Below are positions 31,002-42,127 of a stretch of DNA of 64,000 nt, piece after piece (within the stretch, counting starts at the first letter, position 1; every line of letters begins with the position of its first letter). The notes beneath the pieces were generated by a model. It did not search any database and was not told the origin of the DNA. It saw only the letters and a list, made by a program, of their open reading frames with translations. The DNA lies in assembly GCF_001021505.1 (NCBI RefSeq), contig NZ_LDPO01000007.1, positions 62,001 through 126,000 on the forward strand, in the 5' to 3' direction. The stretch comes from Mycolicibacter heraklionensis. Lineage in GTDB: Bacteria; Actinomycetota; Actinomycetes; Mycobacteriales; Mycobacteriaceae. The translations under genes were made by a program, and so were the position numbers.

Positions 31002-34000
31002 GAGCCGCCGCCATAATCGCCTCCTCTGGATCTGTGCCGCTGGCTTTCGCCTCGGCGACCGCGGCGAGCACCCGCCGGTAGTCGCGCGGCATCACTTTGA
31101 CGAAGTCCCTTCCGCGGTTGGCCCAATCGGCCAGGATCGCGCGGGCGGGCACCGAGTCGGTGGCGGCGGCATGCGCCGCCAGCACGTCACGCAGCCAGGC
31201 CACGTCGTCGGCGTCGAAATCGTCGAACGTGTCGAGGTCAACCATCTCGGTGTTCAGCCGGGCACCCAGCTCCCGGTCCGGGTCATAGACGTAGGCCACT
31301 CCCCCGGACATGCCGGCGGCGAAGTTGCGCCCGGTCGGGCCCAACACCACCACTTTGCCCCCGGTCATGTACTCACAGCCGTGGTCGCCGACTCCCTCGA
31401 CCACCGCCACCGCACCGGAGTTGCGGACCGCGAACCGTTCGCCGACCACGCCCCGCAAAAACACTTCGCCGGACGTGGCACCGAACAGAATCACGTTGCC
31501 GCCGATGATGTTTTCCTCCGCGATGTAGCCGACCGGCGCATCCAGCGGGGGGCGGACCACGATCCGGCCACCGGACAGGCCCTTGGCGACATAGTCGTTG
31601 GCGTCGCCAAAGACCCGCAGGGTGATGCCCGGAGGGAGGAATGCACCGAAGCTGTTGCCGGCCGACCCGGTGAAGGTGATGTCGATGGTTCCGTCCGGCA
31701 ACCCTTGGGCACCATAGGCTTTGGTGACCTCATAGCCGAGCATGGTGCCGACAGTCCGGTTGACGTTGGATATCGCGCTGGTGAATTGCACCGGGGTGCC
31801 CGAATCGAGAGCCTCGCGGCTCATAGCGATCAACTGCTGGTCCAATGCCTTGTCCAGACCGTGGTCCTGACTGGAGGTGCAGTACAGATCCTGGTTCATG
31901 AACGCTGACTCCGGTTCGTGCAGAACCGGTGCGAGGTCGAGCTTGTGGGCCTTCCAGTGGGCGCGGGCCAACGTGGTGTCCAGCGCGTTCACTTGCCCGA
32001 CTGCCTCGTTGATGGTGCGGAATCCCAATGCCGCAAGGTACTCGCGAACCTCTTCGGCGATGAACCAGAAGAAGTTCTCGACGAATTCCGGCCGGCCACT
32101 GAACCGTTCGCGCAGCTCCGGGTTCTGAGTTGCCACCCCCACCGGGCAGGTATCCAGATGGCAGACCCGCATCATGATGCAACCCGAGACCACCAACGGC
32201 GCAGTGGCGAAGCCGAATTCCTCGGCCCCCAGCAGCGCGGCGATCACCACGTCGCGCCCGGTCTTGAGCTGGCCGTCCACCTGCACCACAATCCGGTCCC
32301 GAAGTCCGTTGAGCAGCAACGTCTGCTGGGTTTCGGCCAGGCCCAGCTCCCACGGAGCTCCGGCGTGCTTGAGTGAGGTCAGCGGCGCCGCCCCAGTGCC
32401 GCCGTCGTGACCGGAGATCAACACCACGTCGGCGTGCGCCTTGGACACTCCCGCCGCCACTGTTCCCACACCGTTCTCGGCGACCAGCTTCACGTGGATG
32501 CGAGCCTCCGGGTTGGCGTTCTTCAGGTCGTGGATCAGCTGCTTGAGGTCCTCGATGGAGTAGATGTCGTGGTGCGGCGGTGGAGAGATCAGCCCGACGC
32601 CCGGGGTGGCGTGCCGGACCTCGGCGATCCACGGATACACCTTGTTGCCCGGAAGCTGACCGCCCTCGCCGGGCTTGGCCCCCTGCGCGATCTTGATCTG
32701 CAGGTCAGTGCAGTTGACCAGGTATTCGCTCGTCACGCCGAATCGCGCCGAGGCGACCTGCTTGATCGCGCTACGCCGCCAGGAACCGTCGGCGTCGGGA
32801 AGGAAACGGTCGGCGTGCTCGCCGCCCTCACCGCAGTTGGAGCGGCCGCCGATCCGGTTCATCGCGATCGCCAGGGTCTCGTGTGCCTCGGCGGAGATCG
32901 ATCCGTAACTCATCGCGCCCGTCGCGAACCGTTTGACGATCTCGGTGGCCGGTTCCACCTCCTCCAGAGGAACCGGTGGCCGCTCCCCGGCCTTGAACCG
33001 CAGCAGACCGCGCAGCGTGGCCAGGCGTTCACTCTGGTCGTCGACCAGCTTGGTGTACTCCCTGAAGACCTCGTACTGGCCGGTCCGGGTGGAGTGCTGC
33101 AGTTTGAACACCGTCTCCGGGTTGAACAGGTGGTGTTCGCCCTCGCGACGCCACTGGTACTCCCCGCCCACCGGCAGTTCGCGGTACGCCCGCTCTGCTG
33201 GGCGGTCCAGATAGGCCAGCCCGTGGCGGGCGGCGACATCGGCGGCGATGTCGTCGAGGGTGATACCGCCGATCGGGCAGTACAGGCCGGTGAAGTACTG
33301 GTCGAGAACGTCTTGGGAGATACCGATGGGCTGGAACAGCTGCGCCCCGGTATAGGACGCCCGCGTCGAGATCCCCATCTTGGACATGACTTTCAGCACA
33401 CCCTTGGCGGCGGCCTTGGCGTAGTTGGACAACGCCTTGTCACGGTCTTGGGGCCCCTGCAAGCCTTCGATCAGGCCCCGGTCGAGCATGTCCTCGACGG
33501 ACTCGAACGCCATGTACGGGTTGATGGCGGCGGCACCGAACCCGATCAGCGCCGCCATGTGATGCACCTCGCGGGCGTCACCGGACTCCACCACCAAGCC
33601 CACCTTGGTGCGGGTCCGCTCGGCGACCAGGTGATGATGCACCGCGGCCGTGGCCAACAGCGACGGGATGGGAGCCATCGTCTCGTCGGACTCCCGGTCG
33701 GAGATCACCAGGAAGCTGGCACCCTCGGCGATCGCCTCCGAGGCCCGAGCGCACACCTGCTTGAGCGCTGCGCGCAGTCCGGCACCGCCGGCGGCAGGCG
33801 GATACAGGCAGCTGATGACGGCCGTGGACAGCCCGTGCGGCCCCCGGGAACCGATCCGCTGCTGCGGGTCCAGCTTTACCAGCTTCGCCAGCTCGGAGTT
33901 GCTCAGGATCGGCTGCGGCAGCACGATCTGCCGCCAGGTGGGTTCTTCGGTGTTGAGCAGATCACCCTCCGGGCCGAGCGCGCCCTGCAGGCTGGTGATC

Positions 34001-35610
34001 ACCTCTTCACGGATGGCGTCCAACGGTGGGTTGGTGACCTGGGCGAACAACTGCTGGAAGTAGTCGAACAGCAGGCGCGGGCGCGCCGAGAGCACCGCCA
34101 CCGGGGTGTCAGTACCCATCGATCCGATCGGCTCGGCGCCGGCACGCGCCATCGGCGCGAGCACCAGATTGAGCTCTTCGTAGGTGTAGCCGAATATCTG
34201 CTGGCGCAACAGGACCCGGTGACGCTCCATCCGGGCTGCGTCACCGGGGGGAAGCTCGTCTATGCCGATCAGGCACTCATCGATCCACTGCTGGTACGGC
34301 CGTTCGCCGGCCAGCGTCGACTTGATCTCACGATCGGAGATGATCCGCCCGGCGGCGGTGTCCACCAGGAACATCTTCCCGGGCTGCAACCGCTGCCGGT
34401 GCACCACAGTGGCCGGGTCCAGGTCGAGCACACCGGCCTCGGACGCCATCACCACCAGCCCGTCTTCGGTGACCCAGATACGCGATGGCCGCAAGCCGTT
34501 GCGGTCCAACACCGCGCCCACCACCGTGCCGTCGGTGAAGGTCATGGAGGCCGGGCCGTCCCAAGGCTCCATGAGCGAGTCGTGGTACTCGTAAAAAGCC
34601 CGGGTGGGCCCGTCCATGCTTTCGTGCCGTTCCCAGGCCTCCGGGATCATCATCAGCACCGCGTGCGGCAGGCTGCGGCCACCCAGGTGCAGCAGCTCGA
34701 GCACTTCGTCGAACCGAGCCGTGTCGGAGGCGCCCGGCGTGCAGATCGGGAACAGCTTGTCGGCGCTGCGCTGGCCGCCTTCGGGGCCGAAGACGTCGGT
34801 GCGGATCAGCGCCTCGCGGGCGCGCATCCAGTTCTCGTTGCCGGTGACGGTGTTGATCTCGCCGTTGTGCGCGATACGGCGGAACGGATGGGCCAGCGGC
34901 CACGACGGGAAGGTGTTGGTGGAGAACCGAGAATGCACGATGCCCAGCGCGCTCTGCATCCGCTCGTCGGCCAGGTCGGGGTAGAACGCCTTGAGCTGCG
35001 GCGTGGTCAACATGCCCTTGTACACCATGGTCCGGCTGGAAAGGCTTGGGAAATAGACGGACTCCCGTCCCGGACCATCCTGTCCGGGACCCTTGCTGCC
35101 CAGCTCGTGCTCGGCGCGCTTGCGCACCACATAGGCCCGGCGCTCCAGGGCCATGCCCGACGCCCCGCCGATGAACAGCTGCCGGAAGGTCGGCATCGCA
35201 TCCCGAGCCAGCGCGCCCAACGACGAGTCGTCGATCGGTACCTCGCGCCAGCCGAGCACCTGTAGGCCCTCGGCCTCGACGATCTTCTCCAGGCCGACAC
35301 ACGCTGCCGCCGACTCTTTGGCCGACTGCGGCAGAAAGGCGATCCCGGTGGCGTAACTGCCTTCGGGCGGCAGGTCGAAATCGGTTACGGCGCGCAGGAA
35401 TAGGTCCGGAATCTGAATCAGGATCCCAGCGCCGTCACCGCTGTTCGGTTCGGCTCCGGCAGCGCCGCGGTGCTCCAGGTTGAGCAGCGCCGTGATCGAC
35501 TTGTCGACGATGTCGCGACTGCGCCGGCCATGGATATCGACCACCATGGCCACCCCACACGCGTCGTGTTCGAACGCGGGGTTGTAGAGCCCCACCCGAC
35601 TGGGTGCCAT
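30994..35610 (-). CDS. gltB: Glutamate synthase large subunit
   Basis: A subunit of about 1538 aa converts glutamine plus 2-oxoglutarate to two glutamates. The N-terminal Ntn amidotransferase needs the Cys in [11 protein letters not shown] (residue 18), freed by processing. The central FMN domain contains [11 protein letters not shown] and [20 protein letters not shown]. The C-terminal Gly-rich beta-helix ([19 protein letters not shown]) is present. The ATG at 35608-35610 starts [20 protein letters not shown], like M. tuberculosis. A TTG 48 nt upstream would add 16 residues and is less likely. Confidence 0.95.
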   Translation of the reverse strand: MAPSRVGLYNPAFEHDACGVAMVVDIHGRRSRDIVDKSITALLNLEHRGAAGAEPNSGDGAGILIQIPDLFLRAVTDFDLPPEGSYATGIAFLPQSAKESAAACVGLEKIVEAEGLQVLGWREVPIDDSSLGALARDAMPTFRQLFIGGASGMALERRAYVVRKRAEHELGSKGPGQDGPGRESVYFPSLSSRTMVYKGMLTTPQLKAFYPDLADERMQSALGIVHSRFSTNTFPSWPLAHPFRRIAHNGEINTVTGNENWMRAREALIRTDVFGPEGGQRSADKLFPICTPGASDTARFDEVLELLHLGGRSLPHAVLMMIPEAWERHESMDGPTRAFYEYHDSLMEPWDGPASMTFTDGTVVGAVLDRNGLRPSRIWVTEDGLVVMASEAGVLDLDPATVVHRQRLQPGKMFLVDTAAGRIISDREIKSTLAGERPYQQWIDECLIGIDELPPGDAARMERHRVLLRQQIFGYTYEELNLVLAPMARAGAEPIGSMGTDTPVAVLSARPRLLFDYFQQLFAQVTNPPLDAIREEVITSLQGALGPEGDLLNTEEPTWRQIVLPQPILSNSELAKLVKLDPQQRIGSRGPHGLSTAVISCLYPPAAGGAGLRAALKQVCARASEAIAEGASFLVISDRESDETMAPIPSLLATAAVHHHLVAERTRTKVGLVVESGDAREVHHMAALIGFGAAAINPYMAFESVEDMLDRGLIEGLQGPQDRDKALSNYAKAAAKGVLKVMSKMGISTRASYTGAQLFQPIGISQDVLDQYFTGLYCPIGGITLDDIAADVAARHGLAYLDRPAERAYRELPVGGEYQWRREGEHHLFNPETVFKLQHSTRTGQYEVFREYTKLVDDQSERLATLRGLLRFKAGERPPVPLEEVEPATEIVKRFATGAMSYGSISAEAHETLAIAMNRIGGRSNCGEGGEHADRFLPDADGSWRRSAIKQVASARFGVTSEYLVNCTDLQIKIAQGAKPGEGGQLPGNKVYPWIAEVRHATPGVGLISPPPHHDIYSIEDLKQLIHDLKNANPEARIHVKLVAENGVGTVAAGVSKAHADVVLISGHDGGTGAAPLTSLKHAGAPWELGLAETQQTLLLNGLRDRIVVQVDGQLKTGRDVVIAALLGAEEFGFATAPLVVSGCIMMRVCHLDTCPVGVATQNPELRERFSGRPEFVENFFWFIAEEVREYLAALGFRTINEAVGQVNALDTTLARAHWKAHKLDLAPVLHEPESAFMNQDLYCTSSQDHGLDKALDQQLIAMSREALDSGTPVQFTSAISNVNRTVGTMLGYEVTKAYGAQGLPDGTIDITFTGSAGNSFGAFLPPGITLRVFGDANDYVAKGLSGGRIVVRPPLDAPVGYIAEENIIGGNVILFGATSGEVFLRGVVGERFAVRNSGAVAVVEGVGDHGCEYMTGGKVVVLGPTGRNFAAGMSGGVAYVYDPDRELGARLNTEMVDLDTFDDFDADDVAWLRDVLAAHAAATDSVPARAILADWANRGRDFVKVMPRDYRRVLAAVAEAKASGTDPEEAIMAAAHG

Positions 35611-35791
35611 CGCCACCTGACCCTTCGCACGTCCTTGCCCGTTGCCCGGTATGGACAAGCGGTCAAGGGGATTGGTCCGTGCGACGTTGAACGGCGTTCC
35701 TGCCTGAAAAATCTCACAGGCAACGCCACGATATACCCCGACCTAGCAAACATGCTAGTTCGCAGGACAGCGAGCTTCCCGTGAGGTTTGT

Positions 35792-35807
35792 GTTACGCCA
35801 ACGCAAT
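35792..35807 (+). promoter_or_regulatory. Possible GlnR-type nitrogen box
   Basis: GTTAC-n6-GCAAT resembles the GlnR consensus GTnAC-n6-GnAAC with one mismatch. It lies 68 nt upstream of glnA and between the divergent gltB and glnA. This would make both genes nitrogen-responsive. The match is short and could be chance. Confidence 0.35.
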
Positions 35808-35874
35808 AACTGGATGATGTCCAGGAAATGTGTGCTGCCTATCGTTTGGCTGTCTGCACGTGAAGGAGACCAAT

Positions 35875-37299
35875 ATGGCCGCCGACATTTTCAAGCTCGT
35901 CGCCGACGAGTCCGTTGAGTACGTCGACATTCGATTCTGCGACCTGCCGGGGGTTATGCAGCATTTCACGATCCCGGCCGCTGCGCTCGATGAAAGCGTA
36001 TTCGAGGATGGCCTCGCCTTCGACGGCTCATCGATCCGCGGCTTTCAGTCCATCCATGAGTCGGACATGCTGCTGCTGCCCGACCCGGAAACCGCCCGCA
36101 TCGATCCGTTCCGGGCCGCAAAGACGCTGAACCTCAACTTCTTCGTCCACGACCCGTTCACCCGTGAGCCGTATTCGCGCGACCCGCGCAACATCGCGCG
36201 GAAAGCCGAGAGCTACCTCACCAGCACCGGCATCGCCGACACCGCCTACTTCGGCGCCGAAGCCGAGTTCTACATCTTCGACTCCGTGAGCTTCGACTCT
36301 CAGATCAACGGCTCGTTCCACAAAGTGGATTCGATCGCCGGCTGGTGGAACACGGGCCGCACGACCGAAGCCGACGGCAGCCCCAACCTCGGCTACAAGG
36401 TTCGCCCCAAGGGCGGCTATTTCCCGGTCGCGCCGACCGATCAATACGTCGATCTGCGCGACGCAATGGCGACCAACCTCACGAACGCCGGTTTCACTGT
36501 CGAACGCGGCCACCACGAGGTCGGCACCGGCGGGCAAACGGAGATCAACTACAAGTTCAACACCCTGCTGCACGCCGCTGATGACCTGATGCTGTTCAAA
36601 TACATCATCAAGAACACCGCTTGGGCGCACGGCAAGACCGTCACGTTCATGCCGAAGCCGCTTTTCGGGGACAACGGTTCAGGAATGCACGTACACCAGT
36701 CGGTATGGCAGGACGGTGAGCCACTGTTCTACGACGAGATCGGCTACGCCGGACTCTCCGACACCGCCCGGCACTACATCGGCGGCATCCTGCACCACGC
36801 GCCGTCGCTGCTGGCGTTCACCAACCCCACGATCAACTCCTACAAGCGCCTGGTCCCGGGCTACGAGGCGCCGATCAACCTGGTCTACAGCCAGCGCAAC
36901 CGCTCGGCCTGCGTGCGTATCCCGATCACCGGCACCAACCCCAAGGCCAAGCGGCTGGAGTTCCGCTGTCCGGACTCGTCCGGCAACCCCTATCTGGCGT
37001 TCTCGGCCATGTTGATGGCCGGCATCGACGGCATCAAGAACAAGATCGAGCCGGCCGCCCCCATCGACAAGGACCTCTACGACCTCCCTGCCGACGAGGC
37101 GGCCGCGATCTCGCAGGCCCCGACCACCCTGGCCGAGGTGATGGACAACCTCGAGGCCGACCACGAATATCTCACCGAAGGTGGGGTTTTCACCCCGGAC
37201 GTCATCCAGACCTGGATCAACTACAAGCGGGACAACGAGATCACCCCGGTCAACCTGCGCCCGCACCCCTACGAGTTCGCGCTGTACTACGACTGCTGA
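35875..37299 (+). CDS. glnA: Type I glutamine synthetase (GlnA1-like)
   Basis: A 474-aa GSI-beta glutamine synthetase making glutamine from glutamate, ammonia and ATP as a dodecamer. [20 protein letters not shown] (latch region), [10 protein letters not shown] (metal Glu), [10 protein letters not shown] and the C-terminal [12 protein letters not shown] are clear. The GlnE adenylylation Tyr is Tyr402 in KDLYDLP. Sequence is near M. tuberculosis GlnA1 (Rv2220) but diverged at many positions. That gene sits elsewhere in M. tuberculosis, so this is a relocated or second copy. Start ATG 35875 follows GAAGGAGA. Confidence 0.96.
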   Translation: MAADIFKLVADESVEYVDIRFCDLPGVMQHFTIPAAALDESVFEDGLAFDGSSIRGFQSIHESDMLLLPDPETARIDPFRAAKTLNLNFFVHDPFTREPYSRDPRNIARKAESYLTSTGIADTAYFGAEAEFYIFDSVSFDSQINGSFHKVDSIAGWWNTGRTTEADGSPNLGYKVRPKGGYFPVAPTDQYVDLRDAMATNLTNAGFTVERGHHEVGTGGQTEINYKFNTLLHAADDLMLFKYIIKNTAWAHGKTVTFMPKPLFGDNGSGMHVHQSVWQDGEPLFYDEIGYAGLSDTARHYIGGILHHAPSLLAFTNPTINSYKRLVPGYEAPINLVYSQRNRSACVRIPITGTNPKAKRLEFRCPDSSGNPYLAFSAMLMAGIDGIKNKIEPAAPIDKDLYDLPADEAAAISQAPTTLAEVMDNLEADHEYLTEGGVFTPDVIQTWINYKRDNEITPVNLRPHPYEFALYYDC

Positions 37300-37422
37300 C
37301 CCGGGCGCAAGCGCGACTCGCGCTTCTCGGGCAGGGCTCACCGGTGATCGGCACCTCCGCGACTAGGCTGCGGTGTTGTTGGGCCAGCTGGCCGTGCCGC
37401 TGCCGTATGCCTCGAGGAGCCG

Positions 37423-38466
37423 ATGAACGCAGACGACGACTTTCTGCGGCAGCGGGTGCCGCCGCAGCAGCAACAGCCGCGCCCCTGGACGCCACCTCCA
37501 CAGCGGCCGCCGGCGGCCGCGCCCTACCCGCCGTCGGCCCCGATGCCGCGGCCTCAGCCGACCCGTGGCTGGCGGCGCGTGGTGCTGTCCGCGACGCTGG
37601 GGCTGGTCAACTTGGGCCCGTCACCGGCCGAGCGGGAGGAAATGGCCTACCAGGCGGCCATCCGGGCCATGCCCAACGGCAGCTTCAAGGTCGGTGTACT
37701 GGGTAAAGGCGGTGTCGGCAAGACAACGGTGGCGGCCAGCGTCGGGTCGGTGTTCGCCGCACTGCGCCGGGCCGACCATGTGGTGGCCGTCGACGCCGAC
37801 ACCGCGTTCGGCCGGCTCGGCAGCCGCATCGATCCGCACGCCACCAGTTCCTACTGGGATCTGGCCGCCGATCAGAGCATGCAATCGTTCGCCGACATCA
37901 GCAGCCGGGTGGGCGCCAACGCGGCGGGACTCTACGTGCTGGTGGGTGAGCCGGCCGCGGGACGTCGCCGGATCCTTGACGCGGCGTTGTACCGGGAGGC
38001 CGCGCTGCGCCTGGACCGGCACTTCACCATCTCGATCATCGACTGCGGTTCGACGATGGACTCGCCGGTGACCCAAGAGGCGCTGCGTGACCTGGACGCC
38101 CTGATCGTGGTCTCGTCACCGTGGGCAGACGGTGCCGGCGCGGCCGCCAAGACCATGGAGTGGCTCGCCGACCACGGCCAGGGCGGGCTGCTGCAGCGCA
38201 CGGTGGTGGTGCTCAACGACTCCGACGGCCACGCCGACCGACGCACCCGCTCGGCACTGGCGACGCAGTTCCTGCAGCACGGCCAGGCGGTGGTTGAGGT
38301 GCCCTTCGACCCGCACCTGCGCCCGGGCGGGGTGATCGACGTGATGACCGAGATGGCACCGGCGACCCGCCGCCGATTTCTGCAGATCGCGGCGATCGTC
38401 GCGCACTACTTCGCGTCCCGACCCCGGGGCCGGGACGCGAAGCCGGGCCGTACTCAGAGCACGTAG
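37423..38466 (+). CDS. MinD/ParA-like ATPase (Rv3860-like)
   Basis: A 347-aa protein. Residues 1-50 are Pro/Gln-rich and disordered. A deviant Walker A GKGGVGKTTVAASVGSVF occurs at about 95-112, and VVAVDADTAFG and IIDCGSTMDSPVTQEAL are Walker A'/B-like parts. It belongs to the EspI-like, ESX-linked or partition ATPase group of mycobacteria. Rv3860 near the ESX-1 locus is the likely orthologue. It has no membrane helix. It overlaps the convergent hydratase gene by 13 bp, at what appears to be a synteny breakpoint. Confidence 0.86.
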   Translation: MNADDDFLRQRVPPQQQQPRPWTPPPQRPPAAAPYPPSAPMPRPQPTRGWRRVVLSATLGLVNLGPSPAEREEMAYQAAIRAMPNGSFKVGVLGKGGVGKTTVAASVGSVFAALRRADHVVAVDADTAFGRLGSRIDPHATSSYWDLAADQSMQSFADISSRVGANAAGLYVLVGEPAAGRRRILDAALYREAALRLDRHFTISIIDCGSTMDSPVTQEALRDLDALIVVSSPWADGAGAAAKTMEWLADHGQGGLLQRTVVVLNDSDGHADRRTRSALATQFLQHGQAVVEVPFDPHLRPGGVIDVMTEMAPATRRRFLQIAAIVAHYFASRPRGRDAKPGRTQST

Positions 38467-38909
38467 CGCACGACACTCTCGGCGACACAGGCCGGCTTGG
38501 CGCTGCCATCTATGGAGACCGTGGTCGAGTAGGTCACCTGGTGGGCGCCGCCGCCGACATCGGCCACCTCGACCACCGAGGTCTCGGCCCGGATCTTGGA
38601 GCCGACCGGTACCGGCGCCGGGAAGCGGACCTTGTTCAGCCCGTAGTTGATCGCCAACTTGACCCCGTCGAGGCGGCTGATCTGCGCCATCAGCTGCGGC
38701 AGCATGGCCAGGGTCATATATCCGTGGGCAATCGTGGTGCCGAAGGGCCCGGTGGCCGCACGCTCGGGGTCGACGTGAATCCACTGATGGTCGCCCGTCG
38801 CGTCGGCGAACAGGTTGACGGCGTCCTGGGTGATGGTCACCCAGTCGCTGTGCCCGATCACCTGGTCCTGGCATGCGGCAAGTTCATCGATCGATCGAAA
38901 AGTACGCAC
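38454..38909 (-). CDS. htdZ: MaoC-like (R)-specific enoyl-CoA hydratase (HtdZ-like)
   Basis: This 151-aa single hot-dog protein has the same length as Rv0130/HtdZ. The hydratase-2 motif FADATGDHQWIHVDPERA with catalytic Asp/His is at about residues 35-52, followed by TIAHGYMTLAMLPQL. It hydrates trans-2-enoyl-CoA, perhaps in beta-oxidation or an auxiliary FAS/PKS step. GTG start. The CoA-transferase gene is 18 bp upstream on the same strand, so they likely form an operon. Confidence 0.92.
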   Translation of the reverse strand: MRTFRSIDELAACQDQVIGHSDWVTITQDAVNLFADATGDHQWIHVDPERAATGPFGTTIAHGYMTLAMLPQLMAQISRLDGVKLAINYGLNKVRFPAPVPVGSKIRAETSVVEVADVGGGAHQVTYSTTVSIDGSAKPACVAESVVRYVL

Positions 38910-38927
38910 GTGCTCGAAGCTCCTTTG

Positions 38928-40151
38928 CTAATCCGTTGCCACCGCGCCGCTTTGGCGCAGTCGGTCGATATCTTCGGCGCTCATCCCCAGGCGGTCGGCC
39001 AGCACCTGCTCGGTGTCGGCGCCCAGCGCGGGTGCCGCGACGGCAGGCGGGTGAGCGCCGTCGATCGACGCCGGCAGCCCGGCCGCCAAGTACTCCCCCA
39101 CCCGGGGCTGATGCAGCGGCGCGAACATCGGATTGTCGCGCAGACGCGCGTCGCCGGCCACCTCGGCAAAGCTGCGGTAGCGGTCCCACAGCAGCGACGT
39201 CTCCGCCAGGGCGGCTTCGATCTGCGCCGCCGGCCGCTCGGCGAACCAGCCGCTGAACAGCCCGGTCAGCAGGTCGCGGTGGCGGTAGCGCTGTCCTTCG
39301 TCGCCGAAATCGATACCGCGCGCTTCGGCCAGTGCGGCAAGGACTTTCGTCGAGCCGGTCAGCTCGGCCAAATCGCGGAAGTGCCGGTCGGTCAGCGTGA
39401 CGACCATGAACGACACCCCGTCGCCGCTGGTGAAGCTCTGCCCGTATTGCCCGTAGACCGCATTGCCGATGCGTTCCCGCCGGGCGCCGTTGACCATGGC
39501 CTCGGTGAGGAAGCCCAGGGCGCTGGCGGTGCCCAGCGCGACGTCCTCCAGCGCCAACCGGATCCGGCAACCCTCGCCGGTGTGGTCGCGGCGGTGCAGC
39601 GCGGCGGATACTGCCAGGGCGGCGTGCAGCCCGCAGGCGATATCCCACGCCGGCAGCACGTGGTTGATCGGTGCGGCGTAGTCGCCGGGGCCGGTGACCA
39701 GCGGAAAGCCGACACCCGCATTGATCGTGTAGTCCACCGCGGTAGAGCCGTCGGCACGTCCGAGCACCTCAAGATGGATCAGGTCGGGACGCTGCGCCGC
39801 TAGCGTGTCGTAGGAAAGCCATTGTCGGCCAGACATATTCGTCAGCAATACACCACTGTCGGCGATCAGTTGCTGCACCACACGCTGGCCCTCGGGCGCG
39901 CGCAGATCGGCGACCACCGAGCGCTTGCCCTTGTTGAGGCCCGTCCAGTAGATCGAGGTGCCGTCGTCGGTGACCGGCCAGCGCCGGTAGTCCGCCGCAC
40001 CGCCGATCGGGTCGATACGCACCACGTCGCAGCCCAGCTGCGCCAGCGTCATTCCGGCGAGCGGGACGGCGACAAAGCTGGCGATCTCGATGACGCGCAC
40101 TCCGGCCAACGGAGCCCCAGCGGTCCCCAAGACCCGAGCACTCGCCTGCAT
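38928..40151 (-). CDS. Family III CoA-transferase (2-methylfumaryl-CoA isomerase-like)
   Basis: A 407-aa CaiB/BaiF protein. The N-terminal CoA-binding part has VRVIEIASFVAVPLAGMTLA and the later LNKGKRSVVADLR typical of the family. The central HLEVLGRADGSTAVDYTINA resembles mesaconyl-CoA C1-C4 transferases (2-methylfumaryl-CoA isomerase) from memory. It moves CoA between carboxyl groups. Its likely operon partner is the MaoC hydratase downstream. M. tuberculosis has no gene here between htdZ and fbpC, so it is an insertion or a loss in the other lineage. Confidence 0.82.
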   Translation of the reverse strand: MQASARVLGTAGAPLAGVRVIEIASFVAVPLAGMTLAQLGCDVVRIDPIGGAADYRRWPVTDDGTSIYWTGLNKGKRSVVADLRAPEGQRVVQQLIADSGVLLTNMSGRQWLSYDTLAAQRPDLIHLEVLGRADGSTAVDYTINAGVGFPLVTGPGDYAAPINHVLPAWDIACGLHAALAVSAALHRRDHTGEGCRIRLALEDVALGTASALGFLTEAMVNGARRERIGNAVYGQYGQSFTSGDGVSFMVVTLTDRHFRDLAELTGSTKVLAALAEARGIDFGDEGQRYRHRDLLTGLFSGWFAERPAAQIEAALAETSLLWDRYRSFAEVAGDARLRDNPMFAPLHQPRVGEYLAAGLPASIDGAHPPAVAAPALGADTEQVLADRLGMSAEDIDRLRQSGAVATD

Positions 40152-40303
40152 GACCTGCCCTTCGTCGATGATTACGTCGACTATATGCCCACCCCCAACG
40201 CCCGCCCGGCCGGTGGCGAGTCCGCGCCGAATCTCAATCGTTGCCGAACCGCGATATGAAAACCCGTGGCGGCGAACAGGTCACGGCGGCGCACCGTGTT
40301 TGA

Positions 40304-41344
<1,041 letters not shown>

Positions 41345-41354
41345 TCGACCCCCA

Positions 41355-41396
41355 ACACGTCGGCGGCAGTGCAATCGAGCACTGCCGCCGACGTGT
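41355..41396 (+). terminator. Strong terminator hairpin after fbpC
   Basis: Eighteen perfectly paired bases, 41355-41372 with 41379-41396, and a 6-nt loop (AATCGA), followed by TTGT. It sits between convergent fbpC and the DUF1275 gene and can serve both directions. Confidence 0.88.
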
Positions 41397-41435
41397 TTGT
41401 CGGGAAAGCGGCGACCGGCTAGAGCGGGCGAGCGG

Positions 41436-42113
41436 TCAGCGCCACAGCCCGCGGCGGTCGACGTAGCGGTGGCTGTACCAGGTGGCCAGCAGGCAGATGA
41501 CGGTGGCGGTGGCCAGCATCCAGGTACCGCCGACGAACAGGCTGATCACGCCACCGATAGCCGCCCCGGAGATGTACCCGGTCAGCAGCATGAAATTGAA
41601 GAACCAGTCGTGAATGGATCCGCCGCTGATGTGGCGCTCGATGCCCTGCCCCAGCTTGACGACCGTTCCGGTCACGTAACTCAGGGGAATCGACACTTCG
41701 CCGTCGCGGACGAAGGTGGTGTTCAGCGCGCCCACCCCGAACGCGACGAGCAGGATCGGCAGCAGTGGCACCGGCAGCGCCGGCCCGCCCTCGACCCAGT
41801 CGGTCAGGGTCGCGGCCAGCAGCGACACGGCGGTCAGCCGCAACGCGCCGTGCGGCCGGCTGCGCCAAACGTGACGATGGCACAGCGAGGCGATCACCAC
41901 ACCGGAGATGAAGGACACCAGCAGGGCCGCGGCGGAGATCGACATCCACTGACTGTCGGTGAACAACCCCAGCGCCGCACGCCCGGCATTGCCGGTCATG
42001 AAGGTGACGAAGTAACCCTCGGAATGGGTGAAGGCCGTGGCGGCCAAGACCCCGGCCAGCCCAGCAAGCACCCATGACAGCCTGGCTTCGCTGCCATAGC
42101 GTTGATCTAGCAC
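41436..42113 (-). CDS. YoaK-like DUF1275 membrane protein
   Basis: A 225-aa protein with six or seven membrane helices and the DUF1275 pattern (FVTFMTGNAGRAALG, then LNTTFVRDGEVSIPLSYVTGT). This family is often called YoaK. No transported substrate is proven. GTG start (42111-42113), 14 bp after the pepA stop, so probably the second gene of a pepA operon. In M. tuberculosis other genes (treS, mak) lie between pepA and fbpC. Confidence 0.87.
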   Translation of the reverse strand: MLDQRYGSEARLSWVLAGLAGVLAATAFTHSEGYFVTFMTGNAGRAALGLFTDSQWMSISAAALLVSFISGVVIASLCHRHVWRSRPHGALRLTAVSLLAATLTDWVEGGPALPVPLLPILLVAFGVGALNTTFVRDGEVSIPLSYVTGTVVKLGQGIERHISGGSIHDWFFNFMLLTGYISGAAIGGVISLFVGGTWMLATATVICLLATWYSHRYVDRRGLWR

Positions 42114-42127
42114 GCGCGCCTAGTGCG

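Noticed and set aside
32407..35265. Very long plus-strand open frame opposite gltB
   Set aside because: It is antisense to the clear gltB coding sequence. High GC in third positions leaves the opposite frame open, and the translated product is low-complexity His/Gly/Arg-rich with no domain.
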